This document shows positions 1 through 9,340 of a stretch of DNA of 64,000 bases, in pieces. Origin of the DNA: Spinellus fusiger (lineage: Eukaryota; Mucoromycota; Mucoromycetes; Mucorales; Phycomycetaceae); the NCBI GenBank assembly GCA_025094145.1, contig JALLLS010000004.1, forward strand, positions 496,001-560,000, written 5' to 3'. Under the pieces are notes generated by a model. The model made no database searches, had not been told where the DNA came from, and worked only from the letters and a program-made list of their open reading frames with translations. Position 1 is the first letter of the stretch, and the number at the start of each line of letters is the position of its first letter. The translations under genes and the position numbers were made by a program.

Positions 1-166
1 GACAAATAGAAAATATGCTGTTCAAATAGGCTATACTATTTTTTAATCAAACGTGAGTCCAAATAAAAAATCAAATATATTATAACATTATTATGAAAAT
101 AAATTGTGGTAACTGTCCAAAAATCATATAAAATACGTTTGCAGTATACGATCTGACTTATTTTAG

Positions 167-174
167 TATAAAAG
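167..174 (+). promoter_or_regulatory. TATA box of left secreted-protein gene
   Basis: TATAAAAG lies 55 bp upstream of the ATG at 229. The mirrored right arm keeps the same motif at 35424-35431 before its own ATG at 35369, so the duplication carried the core promoter with the gene. Confidence 0.55.
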
Positions 175-228
175 GCCACTAGATATCTTACTTTATTTTA
201 TTACCTTACTTTTATCTTACTTACTATC

Positions 229-645
229 ATGTTCTCCAACATCCTCACTCCTGCTTTCTTGCTCATTGCCAGCACCTATGCTGTTTCTTGCGGGAATAAC
301 CACAAGGCCTGGGTTTGGAACTGTCAAACAATCTTGGACAATTGGTCTCTGGATGATAATATTATATACTCGGCCGATACTGATAACTGTCTTGCAAAAT
401 ATAATGACAAATATGGTGGTTATGTGTGCATCTTAGCTCAAGATGACTCCTGCGCTTTGTCAATTGCTATATCGGCCAAAACTCCTGGTGGTGGTAGACA
501 GGGAAGTGAATTGAAGCAGTTTGTACAGGATTCTATCAACCAATGTTCTTCTGGAAACCTGGTCAGCGCATCCGATGGAAACTCTATCAACTTCTACTCA
601 CAAAAGATGTGCTTGTCAAACTCTGGAAGTACCTCAAGCTGCTAA
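229..645 (+). CDS. Small secreted cysteine-containing protein, left copy
   Basis: This intronless ORF encodes 138 aa. The first ~18-20 residues form a clear signal peptide (MFSNILTPAFLLIASTYA, then SCGNN), so the product is probably secreted. The mature part is short, with scattered cysteines, a GGYVCI segment, a Gly-rich turn (TPGGGRQG) and a C-terminal DGNSINFY segment. The spacing of these parts loosely resembles fungal KP4/MU117-type small secreted folds, but that is a weak impression and no activity is claimed. A TATA box sits upstream at 167. The gene lies near the outer end of the inverted repeat, and the mirrored copy at 34953-35369 differs by one noticed residue (Met to Ile near the C-terminus). 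The intact frame in both copies suggests either recent duplication or selection. Confidence 0.75.
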   Translation: MFSNILTPAFLLIASTYAVSCGNNHKAWVWNCQTILDNWSLDDNIIYSADTDNCLAKYNDKYGGYVCILAQDDSCALSIAISAKTPGGGRQGSELKQFVQDSINQCSSGNLVSASDGNSINFYSQKMCLSNSGSTSSC

Positions 646-1001
646 ATAAAGTGCCCGACAGAAAGAAGTCAATTTCTTTAAATATAGACTTCCTTGTTTT
701 TCTAGTTTTATACATTATCTTAATAGTGTCATAACTTTCCTTCTTTCTTATATTTAAACATGAATTATTTAATAAATAAATAAGATGATTTGTATTCAAA
801 AAATAGCTTTATCTCAAGATCACTTAGTAGCTACTACCAGTCCTTGACATCTATTCCAGTCTGAATTTTTTGTCCCATACAATTAATGAGGTTGCTTGCC
901 CTTTTTCCAATACTTTATCTCATTATACTAGCATAATGAACTCAAAATATTGCTTGCTAGTAACACAGAGGGAAATAGATTTCCAGAAATTACACCCGAT
1001 A

Positions 1002-2341
1002 CAGTCACGCACCATTGAATTTAATACTTTTGAAAATAAATTTCAGGACGAAATATTTAGGATATGTTCAACATTAGATAAAACACTCCACATTTGATCT
1101 AGGACCTCCAAACTTGATCATACTAAGGCTCAACATCTTTAATTATAGAAAATAAAATAATAATAATATAATTAATATTTCGTATGGCCTCCTTTGGCAT
1201 CAATTACAGCCTGGCATCTATCTGTCATACTCAGAACTAATCGTTGTGCAAGTTCAACACCAACCCTCTCCCACTCCTCTGCAAGTAGAGCCTTCAAACT
1301 TTCTATATTGGTAATAGATACCCTTCTTTCCTCAATTAGTCTTTCCAAGGCCCACCAGATGTGTTCAATTGGGTTTAAGTCAGGACTGTGCGGGCCAGTA
1401 CTCAAAGCCCCTAATTTGATGCGTCTCTTTCCACCATCTGGCATAGGCCCCAGTATGACAACTAGCACCATCTTCTTGTAACAGAAACTCCCTATCCTTT
1501 TTCTGATGCAATTCCATGAACCAAGAATGGAACTCACCAGCCAAAATCTTGATATATTCGTCTTGGTTTACAGTGCCATCAACAAAGACTAATGGGCCAA
1601 ATCCGCCCGCTCAAAAACAGCTCCAAAGCATAACCCCTCCGCCACCAAACTTCGTTGTTAAAACAATAGGATTAGGATCATACCTTTCTCCAACTTTTCT
1701 GATTACACGGGCACCTCCATCGTTTCCTTTCACGGTGTACCTGGACTCATCAGACCAGACAACGCCTTTCCACTGGTCGTTCGTCCAATTGACATGTTCT
1801 TTAGCCCAACGAAGCCGTTTCTCTTTGTGTTTTTCAGTTAAGGCTGGCTTGTGAGCTGGAGAAAAAATCCAAACCCTAACTGCTTACAGTAACGGATAAT
1901 GGTGTTTCTAGATACATCAACCTGAATCTTCAACATTTCCAATTTCAGCTGAATATATGAGGCAAATGGATCCTCTCTAATGACCTTTTCCAGGTGTCTG
2001 AGGTCCCTCTCATTCACTCTTCTGGGTTTTCCATGACTCTTTAAACGCAATGGTGACCCATGTTTTTTGATATTTCTGATAATATTTTGAACTGTGGGCT
2101 TTTTCATCTCAACTACGTTTGCGATGATAGTCAATTTTAATCCAGCCTTAAACAGGTAATAAATGCCCCATAGCTTTTTATCTTCTGCTTTATCATATTC
2201 TCCACGAGTGTTTGTTTCTGAAAATTTATCTGACATGTTGTGTTGGTTTAATAATATTTGGAAAGAAGAAGAGTTTTATGCAAAAAAAAAAGTTTTTTTA
2301 TTAAAATTTAGGCAAGTATTAAATTCAATGGTGCATGACTG
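1002..2341 (-). mobile_element. Tc1/mariner element, left-arm copy
   Basis: This 1340-bp element has inverted termini beginning CAGTCACGCACCATTG on the left and the matching CAATGGTGCATGACTG on the right. It is flanked by TA at 1000-1001 and 2342-2343, the target duplication typical of Tc1/mariner. The single transposase gene (minus strand) is broken. The element sits at exactly the same place in the right arm, so it inserted before the segment duplicated. Confidence 0.93.
1172..2236 (-). pseudogene. Broken Tc1/mariner transposase, left arm
   Basis: The start is at 2236 (MSDKFSETNTRGEYDKAEDK), followed by helix-turn-helix DNA-binding segments and the DDE catalytic core. Three lesions are visible. 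One is a frameshift near 1858, just after GFGF. The second is a TGG-to-TGA stop in the FWAGGFG segment near 1610. The third is a frameshift immediately before SPDLNPIEHIWW near 1385. The right-arm copy has only the last of these, so the first two arose after duplication. The catalytic landmarks WSDES, QEDGASCH and DLNPIEH are still readable in different frames. The product cannot be made as one protein. Confidence 0.92.
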
Positions 2342-3156
2342 TACTTCACACATTGAAAGAAAGAAAAAAGGCATGTTGAATAGGTTATATGTCTTGACCA
2401 TGGTGGAGTCCATGTTCAGCATCCTGTGCAAGATAGTTAAACAATTCTCAATATTGGTATCTTCTTTTTATAATTCTTAGAGGTTCTATAGTGAAAGTTC
2501 ATGCCTTTGAATGACATAGACATTGTAAAAAGTGGTGTATGTTATTTACTTATTTTGTACAAAAATAGTGTGGGGTTTAAGTCCGATTTCTTTTTTTTTC
2601 CTATCATTTCAAATAGCTCTGACTCTTTCTACTAGTCACTTTACATATATAATTAAATCATATCATTTCTTCAATATAAATAGGCATTGTGTGGATATTA
2701 ATAAGTATCGAGTTAAATCATTTAACTAAACTATTCAGAAAATAAAACATTGACAGAACTTGAGAGAGTAAGTTTTAGATCAGACACAGGGTGGTAGAAG
2801 AATCAATCTAAGAATAACAAAAGCAACCAAGTGAAGGTGAATCTTGACTTTTACGTTAACATAGGGCAACAGCAGACTCAGATACAGAAGTTTAACAAAA
2901 TATAGTGTCCTAATTTTATCAACAAAAAGTGCAAATAATATTCATTGTGCACAGCCACTCATACATAAACTATTGTATAGAAGCAATATAGACCAGACAG
3001 GTTGGCTGTAGACTTGAATTAATGCAGATTATTCTTTCGCCGCCTTTTTGTTGCTGTCCTATACATACCGCCTTTACATCAGTGATAGAGTCCATTTATT
3101 TGATAGTGTGCCTATATAGGTATAAGATGCAATACACAGACCATCCCATAGATAAT

Positions 3157-3345
3157 TCAATTAACACCAATAAAATAAATAAAAAGGCACAAGATACACA
3201 CAGTACCACTGATAATAGCAGCTGCTAGTATTTTGTAAGTGACTGTAGATAGTACTCCGACTGTAGGATGGGAATCTCCTTCTGAACTAATAGCAGACAA
3301 GATCCTTAGGTGTGTAGTGCGCCACACCATACCATATGCACCCAT
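3157..3345 (-). CDS. Possible 62-aa single-TM peptide, left arm
   Basis: A short ORF starts MGAYGMVWRTTHLRILSA and ends with a strongly hydrophobic stretch (AAAIISGTVCILCLFIYFIG) that could be one membrane span. It is unchanged in the right arm (32251-32439), but the whole arm is nearly identical, so this is not evidence of selection. No homologous family is recognised. It may be a chance ORF. Confidence 0.25.
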   Translation of the reverse strand: MGAYGMVWRTTHLRILSAISSEGDSHPTVGVLSTVTYKILAAAIISGTVCILCLFIYFIGVN

Positions 3346-3744
3346 TATAAATGTACCCCTATCTTTTCACTTTTCTATTTGATAAATTACTTGAATAGAC
3401 ACATTATATTTTTATATTAGATAATGAGTTTCTGTTTTGGCCATGCATTTTGAGGGCAGCTAGGGATGCAAAAGATCAAAGAACAAAAGTCACTTTCAGA
3501 GGTAAAATCACACACCTGTCCATTTGCAAATTTAACTATAAAAAGGTGAACAAAACCGCAAAATCATTTTTATCTTTTTAACCCACCTGCCTGTTTTCTC
3601 AGAGAATAAGATAGATTTCTGATATTTCTGCTGTCTATATAAAATAAAGCCATTGGATAGAATAGAATCAATATTCACGCTCGTTTCTTTTCCTTTTATC
3701 TTTCTTTCTCAACCTTGAGTAGAGTATATCATACAGTAATAACA

Positions 3745-3990
3745 ATGTCACAAGCAAACCTCACAATTGATTTAGAGTTAAATCCTATTTTTTATATTGA
3801 TTATGTGTAATCTTAGCATATATTGCTGGATGGGACTATGATTTGCACAAGCCGAACAAAGAATTGTGTGCAGGGACAGTTATGCGACGAGTATTTGACA
3901 GTGTACTATTTGCTTACGACGTTGTCTGTCAGACACGCAAGACATACACTCTGCATCTCCTTTTCCCTGAAACTTCACCAACAGTTTGAG
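3745..3990 (+). pseudogene. Frame-broken coding remnant crossing the arm edge
   Basis: A TATA-like TATATAAAATAAAG near 3637 and a pyrimidine-rich leader precede ATG at 3745, which reads MSQANLTIDLELNPIFYIDY and then stops. Directly after, in a different frame, a protein-like stretch continues from about 3807 to 3990 (IAGWDYDLHKPNKELCAG, then MRRVFDSVLFAYDVVCQTRK, then LLFPETSP). The gap between the two frames (~12 nt) is too small for an intron, so one small indel probably broke a single gene. The duplicated part ends at 3946; only the left locus continues beyond it. The family is not recognised. Confidence 0.4.
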
Positions 3991-4839
3991 ACTACACAAA
4001 CAAACAAGGCTCTCTCAACAACTTCTTTCATGCATTGTAAGCTATTCTAGACAGACACTCTCTAACAAAACAAATAGGAAATGCATTTTTTTCTTTAGCG
4101 ATCAGTGTATCAGAAGAATAAACATTACATTGTAATGAACCCATATTAGTTACAGTAAGCCTCAGTATTCTCTGTTGACTCTGACCTTGGGCCTCTACTA
4201 TCATCATAGTCATCATTAATGACATATACTGATTATTTTTATCTATTGGCAAATAGTTGCTTTGTATAAATACTTTTAAAAGTGCTATTGTTTTAAAATA
4301 AGCATAAATAAATAAATAATATATTTATGAATAATCTATCAATAAAAATACACAAAGCAAAAGCCAAGATTGACTATTGATCTCATTTAAGACGGACAGC
4401 AGGCCCATTTTCCATAAATTATCTAAAGGTCAAGTATAAACCATAGACATAGTACAAGTAATGTTTATTCTATACAATTATGTGTGAGTTGGTATTTCGA
4501 CACATGCGATTACGACCTCTACACCATGTTATACGGTTGCTCTTTGTTAATACTTACTCTTTTATATCTAATGGAGCGTTTCATTGTTATTTTATCTGCT
4601 AGAAATATTGCTGTTATCAATCTTCATATGTATTCATTCAATGCCGTCGATATTATATCAGTGGATATCTACCTTAGTGGGCATAAGTAAAAAATGCTTA
4701 CTTTTGCGGTTAATGAGTGTCAAAGTCGCAAAATAGCTATGTCTGATTGCATTTGTGTGACCTGATGTCGATGGGGTGAGGTAGGTGTTGAAATACACTT
4801 GTGCTGCCTGAAGTGTCAGAATATCAATCCATAATCATA
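3947..4839. other. Unique AT-rich spacer
   Basis: No supported gene was found between the arm end and the small Tc1-derived element. Short ORFs here are unconvincing. The tail of the broken coding remnant extends to about 3990. Confidence 0.5.
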
Positions 4840-5296
4840 AAGTGACCCTCAATAAGTAACCACTTTTTCTTTCTTTCAAATTATGGGCTGTTTTTACACC
4901 AAAGATAACATACACTATCTTTTCATTTTTTCATAACACTTCTTTTCATATCATATCTGATTCATACAACACCATGAATATCTCTACCAAGATCCTTAAG
5001 ATGTATAGGAAAGTACACCAACTTTGAAACTCGTTCAGCCATCTTGTATGAGGTGGTGGAGTGATGGTATGGGGTGGAAATGTCAGGCAGTGATAGATGC
5101 CAAAGAATAATAGTAGTGACTAATCAGCCTACCAATAAAAACCACTGTTATCTATTATCAACACTACTATCTTTATGTTTTGAAAGTTTTACATCTTTAG
5201 CTAATGAATTCATAAAATCATAACACTATCAAAATAAAGTATATATAAAAGCAAAATATACATTTAAACCTGTCAGTTACTTATTGAAGGTCACTT
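4840..5296 (+). mobile_element. 457-bp internally deleted Tc1/mariner derivative (MITE-like)
   Basis: The ends form an inverted pair: AAGTGACCCTCAATAAGTAA on the left and its complement with one change on the right. They are flanked by TA at 4838-4839 and 5297-5298. Inside are three collapsed pieces of a transposase: an N-terminal piece near 4976 (MNISTKILKMYRK), the GGGVMVWG motif near 5053, and a C-terminal QAVIDAK near 5094. The same pieces occur at full spacing in the element at 23075-24417, which shares the AAGTGACC terminus. It is therefore a deletion derivative that can only move if helped in trans. Confidence 0.85.
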
Positions 5297-5298
5297 TA

Positions 5299-5809
5299 TT
5301 ATTGTCCCCTGTGTTGTGGTGGCACCTTCGACATTTAGTATAATACATACGAGAAAAGTGATTAAAACTAATGATAAAGTATTATGAAGATTGAAGAAAA
5401 ACAAATGACTTTACTATGATGCTTTGAGCACACTGTCTATTACTATTACTATTATTATTATTATTATTAATCAGTTTAGACTATGTGGCTGTGTAGACTG
5501 TAATAAATGTACATGCACCGATGATAATAACAAAGCACGAATATATAGCTATATTCATGTCAGATCCACTCTACCTCACCCTTAGTTAATGAATCACTCA
5601 CGAAGAAAGGATAAATAACTTTCTTATTCAAACAGGACATTATTCTGTGGATCTAGACTCATGACTATTCATACCGCTATAAATGACACTATTTGCTAGG
5701 AGACCTATTCTTATTGAACTATGAATTACAACCAAAAAAGACTATAAAACCATTCTCCTTCATGGCCAATGTTTGTTTTTATAGACTATAGTCACACTAC
5801 AGATAGACC
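5299..5809. other. Spacer with ATT microsatellite
   Basis: This AT-rich DNA has a (TAT/ATT)n run near 5442-5470. No gene was seen. Confidence 0.5.
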
Positions 5810-6535
5810 TTATTCATCAAAATTCGCTTCAAACAAAACCTCCCTGTGTGCTCTCACACTCCCAGCAGGCACAAGATCCCATAACTGATGGCTATTGTTA
5901 TAACCAAACTTTTTCTGATGCAGTATTAAGCGTGTACCATCAGCATGTGAAGTACTCTTCACATCCAGTACCATATGAGGTTCAGCCACCACATAAATAT
6001 AGCCCTCTCTATATCCCCACTGCTGATTCTGTGCCTCTCCTACTATTTTACGGTCGTACTGACAAATCCATGCATTGTCTACAATAGGACCTCCACGCAC
6101 ATCCATGCATTTGCCCGAGTGCTGGTTGATAATAAACCCGTCCTGGAGAAACGGTCTTTGTAAGTGTATTTTTCCTTTTTTCTTTTCTTTTCAATAAGGC
6201 ATAAAGAGAGTAATAGAGTAATAGAGTAATAAAGAGATAGAGAGATGTATTTTTGTTTATGTTTATGTTTCATAAAGTGTACCTGAAAATACCACAGCTG
6301 GTTGGCTCTATCGTCATTATGTTTTGGTGTCCATAGCAATATTTTACCATCATTCTTTTTCCTTTAGAAACTACTGGTTGACATGGGTTGCTTACTTTGA
6401 TTGAAGCTCCGTCGACTGTAGAATGACTACATAAGCACACTGAACCTTTTTTGCTCGGTCCTATTTCTCACCGTCCACCACTTTTCCTGAATGACGAGAT
6501 TGAATGTAAAAGTAACCTTCCAAGAAGTCAGTCAT
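5810..6535 (-). CDS. Ricin-B-type (beta-trefoil) lectin-like protein
   Basis: Four exons read on the minus strand (6472-6535, 6396-6415, 6283-6354, 5810-6142) sum to 489 nt, giving 162 aa. The protein opens MTDFLEGYFYIQSRHSGK and shows repeated beta-trefoil units: SGKVVDVDG, a NQLWYFQ block, SGKCMDVRGG, NQQWGY, MVLDVKS and HQLWDL. These QxW and VLDV-type repeats are the hallmark of ricin-B lectin domains, which bind carbohydrate. Only the lectin module is present, with no catalytic toxin chain. There is no signal peptide, so a cytosolic role is likely. Exon 2 is a 20-nt microexon. The start chosen gives the motif GYFYIQSR right at the N-terminus, as expected for a compact lectin. The tail after DLVP is short and acidic. 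Confidence 0.85.
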
Positions 6536-6715
6536 GGGAAGAAGTAGAGCCTTGAGCCAGGGCCTACCATTGGCCTTGTAGAAAAAAAGCCGGTCATGAC
6601 TCTCTATGATTGGCTAGAATTTTAAACTCTTCGAAATCAGGACACACTTGTTTTTGTTTTGTTTTATCCCTGTGCTTGTGGAGATCTTTGCTTTTGCTTT
6701 TGGCTCGGTCGCAGT

Positions 6716-8116
6716 ATGCAAAGGTCAACGACTGCTCTCGTAAAACTCAATCGTGTGTCCGGCTTCAGATCTGTCCCGGGAAAATCAGTCTCCAGATACC
6801 CACACGTTTCCAGTTATGCGTCTTCTTCCGTCGCTGCCAGTCACCCTTCTTCTTCTCTTTTTCCTCCTCCTTCTTCTTCTCCTCCTTCTCCTGCCAGTGT
6901 CAGTACCAGTGTCAGTGCCAGTGTCAGTGTCAGTGAAATCTCTTCTCATGGCTTATGGCACCCTTACCGCATGCGACATGCCAACCCTCAGAGCAGGGCA
7001 ATCAACGCCTTTTTGGCTGCTATTCGGAATGGACGCGAAGAGAATATCTGGAAAGCCTATATGTTCCTGAACAGTACCAAACAGCTCTCTTCTTTAACCC
7101 CTGAGCAACACTCCATGACACTACGTTCGTTTCGTTTAAAGTCACAGGTAGCATTTGGTCCTGAGGAGGTCAAGAAACTGAAAAAAAGATTGTTGTTTGT
7201 GCTGGGCACCATGGATAAAAATGGGGTGCAACTGGATGTACGTGATTATAACCACGTATTGGAATTCTTTGGCCGTATAGGCGATTGGAATACTTGCTGT
7301 GATTATTGGCATAGAATCAACAGTGATGAAAAGGGTCTTTGGGATGTACATCCCGACGCTTTCACCTACAATAACTACATGTATGCGGCTTTGAAGAGCA
7401 AGAAACCCGTTCAAGTGTTCAATATACTGGGGATGATGCGAAAGGCCAATGTACAACCCAATGAGTACACCTACACTACATTAATCAAGGCACATGGCAT
7501 GTTGGGTGATATCAAGGCAGCAGACGACGTGTTCAGAACATTCTTTCACTCCACTGCTACTTCACCTTCCAAAAGTTTTTTTTCCTTTGCAATATTTACA
7601 AAATTCAGTGGCTCACTGCAAAAGTATCTGTTGGATATGGACTCGATCAACTCGTCACCACCGCCTACTTTAGTAAGCCCTAGTATACATACATTTATAG
7701 CCCTGGTAGATGCCCATGGAAGGAATGGCAATTTGAAAGGCTTGGAATACATTCAGAACACAATGCTCCCAGCTGCAAACATCCAGCCTACACCACAGTT
7801 CTACCAGCATCTCGTGCGGTGGTATTGTAAGCACTCTGATGTAGAATCTGCTACAGCAGTGTTTGGTGTGATGGAAAAACAAGGCATGACACCCAGCATT
7901 TCAACCTTCAACTATCTCTTCCGCCAACAAGCCCATAAAGGACGCCAAGTCAAAAAAGCAGAGATGATTCTTGACTATATGAAGCACATTTATAATTTAT
8001 CCCCACTCCCCTCCATGTACCGCTCTCTCATAAAAATCCACCTCAAACACAACCGTGAAGACAAAGTCCATCGATTGTATGATGATTATAAACTACTAAA
8101 AGGGGAGAAAAAATAA
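6716..8116 (+). CDS. Pentatricopeptide-repeat (PPR) protein, probably mitochondrial
   Basis: A single exon encodes 466 aa from the ATG at 6716; an in-frame ATG at 6659 would add 19 residues but spoils the typical targeting start. The N-terminus (MQRSTTALVKLNRVSGFRSV) is basic and lacks acidic residues, as expected for mitochondrial import. A Ser/Pro-rich low-complexity stretch follows, encoded by a GTCAGT-type hexamer repeat at ~6898-6935. From about residue 170 there are degenerate 35-residue PPR units, for example HPDAFTYNNYMYAALKSKK, QPNEYTYTTLIKAHG and TPSISTFNYLFRQQA. PPR proteins bind organelle RNA and act in processing or translation; the target here is unknown. The C-terminus is Lys-rich. 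Confidence 0.85.
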   Translation: MQRSTTALVKLNRVSGFRSVPGKSVSRYPHVSSYASSSVAASHPSSSLFPPPSSSPPSPASVSTSVSASVSVSEISSHGLWHPYRMRHANPQSRAINAFLAAIRNGREENIWKAYMFLNSTKQLSSLTPEQHSMTLRSFRLKSQVAFGPEEVKKLKKRLLFVLGTMDKNGVQLDVRDYNHVLEFFGRIGDWNTCCDYWHRINSDEKGLWDVHPDAFTYNNYMYAALKSKKPVQVFNILGMMRKANVQPNEYTYTTLIKAHGMLGDIKAADDVFRTFFHSTATSPSKSFFSFAIFTKFSGSLQKYLLDMDSINSSPPPTLVSPSIHTFIALVDAHGRNGNLKGLEYIQNTMLPAANIQPTPQFYQHLVRWYCKHSDVESATAVFGVMEKQGMTPSISTFNYLFRQQAHKGRQVKKAEMILDYMKHIYNLSPLPSMYRSLIKIHLKHNREDKVHRLYDDYKLLKGEKK

Positions 8117-9340
8117 AAAGAAGAAAAAAGAAAGAAAAAAAAAGAGAGAGAGAGAGAGAAATGCCATGGCAGTTGTACTATACATTAAAGATAAGCATTG
8201 AAGTGTTTCTTGTCGCATGCCAGTGCTAGTGCCAGTGCCAGTGCCTGTGCCTAAGTTTGAGTTTCTTACTTAAGCTTGGAACTGAAAGGGGTCCGGAGAT
8301 GATTGTTGGCGATGGTCTGTCCATGAAAAGAGTGAAAAATAGAGGTGGTAGTGGTAGTAGTATTTAGAGGTGGTATTATTATTTAGTATTTAGTATTTAG
8401 TATTTAGTATTTAGTATTATTAGTATTAGTATTAAGTATTAAGTATTTAGTATTTAGTATTTAGTATTTAGTATTTAGTATTTAGTATTTAGTATTTAGT
8501 ATTAGTATTAGTATTTAGTATTTAGTATTTAGTATTAGTATTAGTATTTAGTATTTAGTATTTAGTATTTAGTATTTAGTATTAGTATAATTAATAACAA
8601 CAATAATAATAACAATAATAACAATAACACTAGTAGTATTAACAGTAGGTTTGCCAATAATAAGCAGTGTGAGGTGCGTGTGGGGTGGAATAGAATGAAA
8701 AAACTCTACTGCCATTATAAATAGTAAAGTAGAGGAGAATACTACTCCATGTAGAATGGATAAATAGATAGATAGATCAGTGGAGAGGGTGGATTTAGAC
8801 TGCTCTCTTATACATACCCACCTCATTGATCTGTATTAAATGACTGTAGACTGTAAACACTTATTTCATAGGTATTTCACTTTACACTTGGAATAAGAAA
8901 CAGACATTTACTAAGACACTACCAAGTTAGTATAAGAGTTTGATCCAAATGTCACATGCTCATCGATAACTTCCTATTCCGTTATAGTAACATGTCCATT
9001 TGTTAATGGATTTGAGAAAGCAATCTAAATGTCTCTTTTTGGAGTGTTCTGATAAGTGGCACGTGAAAGAAAGGGGAGATGGACAAGAGATAAGAATCTG
9101 TATAAATAAGGCATTGTGCTACTTTAGATGCCTCATTCTCTTATCTTTGGTGACAGGGAAGAATAAAATACATGCACTTGAGAAACAAAATAATACAACT
9201 GAATGGAATGACACTGAATAGAATTCAACAGAATATAAATATGCAGATGTGTATGTAGATGTGTATGTATGTGTCTATAGGTAGGACTTCATGTATGAAT
9301 GTATCTACAGAAAGAAGAGAATAGAAGAGAGGAGAAATTC
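8117..9340. other. Intergenic, repeat-rich
   Basis: Downstream of the PPR gene are a (GA)n run near 8140-8159, a GCCAGT-type hexamer cluster at ~8218-8255 that echoes the repeat inside the PPR gene, and the TATTTAG minisatellite. The rest (8600-9340) shows no supported gene. Confidence 0.55.
8369..8590 (+). repeat. TATTTAG / TATTAG minisatellite
   Basis: About 220 bp are made almost wholly of 7-bp TATTTAG units interspersed with 6-bp TATTAG units in irregular blocks. The two unit lengths suggest slippage with loss of one T. Confidence 0.95.

Larger units (their letters stand above)
140..3946. repeat. Left arm of large inverted repeat
   Basis: This ~3.8-kb stretch recurs as its reverse complement at 31650-35458; paired positions sum to about 35596-35598 throughout, so indels are few. 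The arm contains a secreted-protein gene, a full Tc1/mariner element and a broken coding remnant. Outside 140 and 3946 the two copies lose all similarity. Most of the arm differs by isolated substitutions only, but the last ~125 bp carry about six differences. No terminal repeats bound the unit, so it looks like a segmental inverted duplication rather than a transposon. Confidence 0.95.

Noticed and set aside
870..1097. 75-aa ORF repeated in both arms
   Set aside because: It crosses the boundary of the Tc1/mariner element, so it is an accidental fusion of flank and terminal repeat.
3022..3228. 68-aa Cys-containing ORF opposite the 62-aa membrane ORF
   Set aside because: It is identical in both arms only because the arms are identical, and it overlaps another ORF in antisense; nothing favours it.
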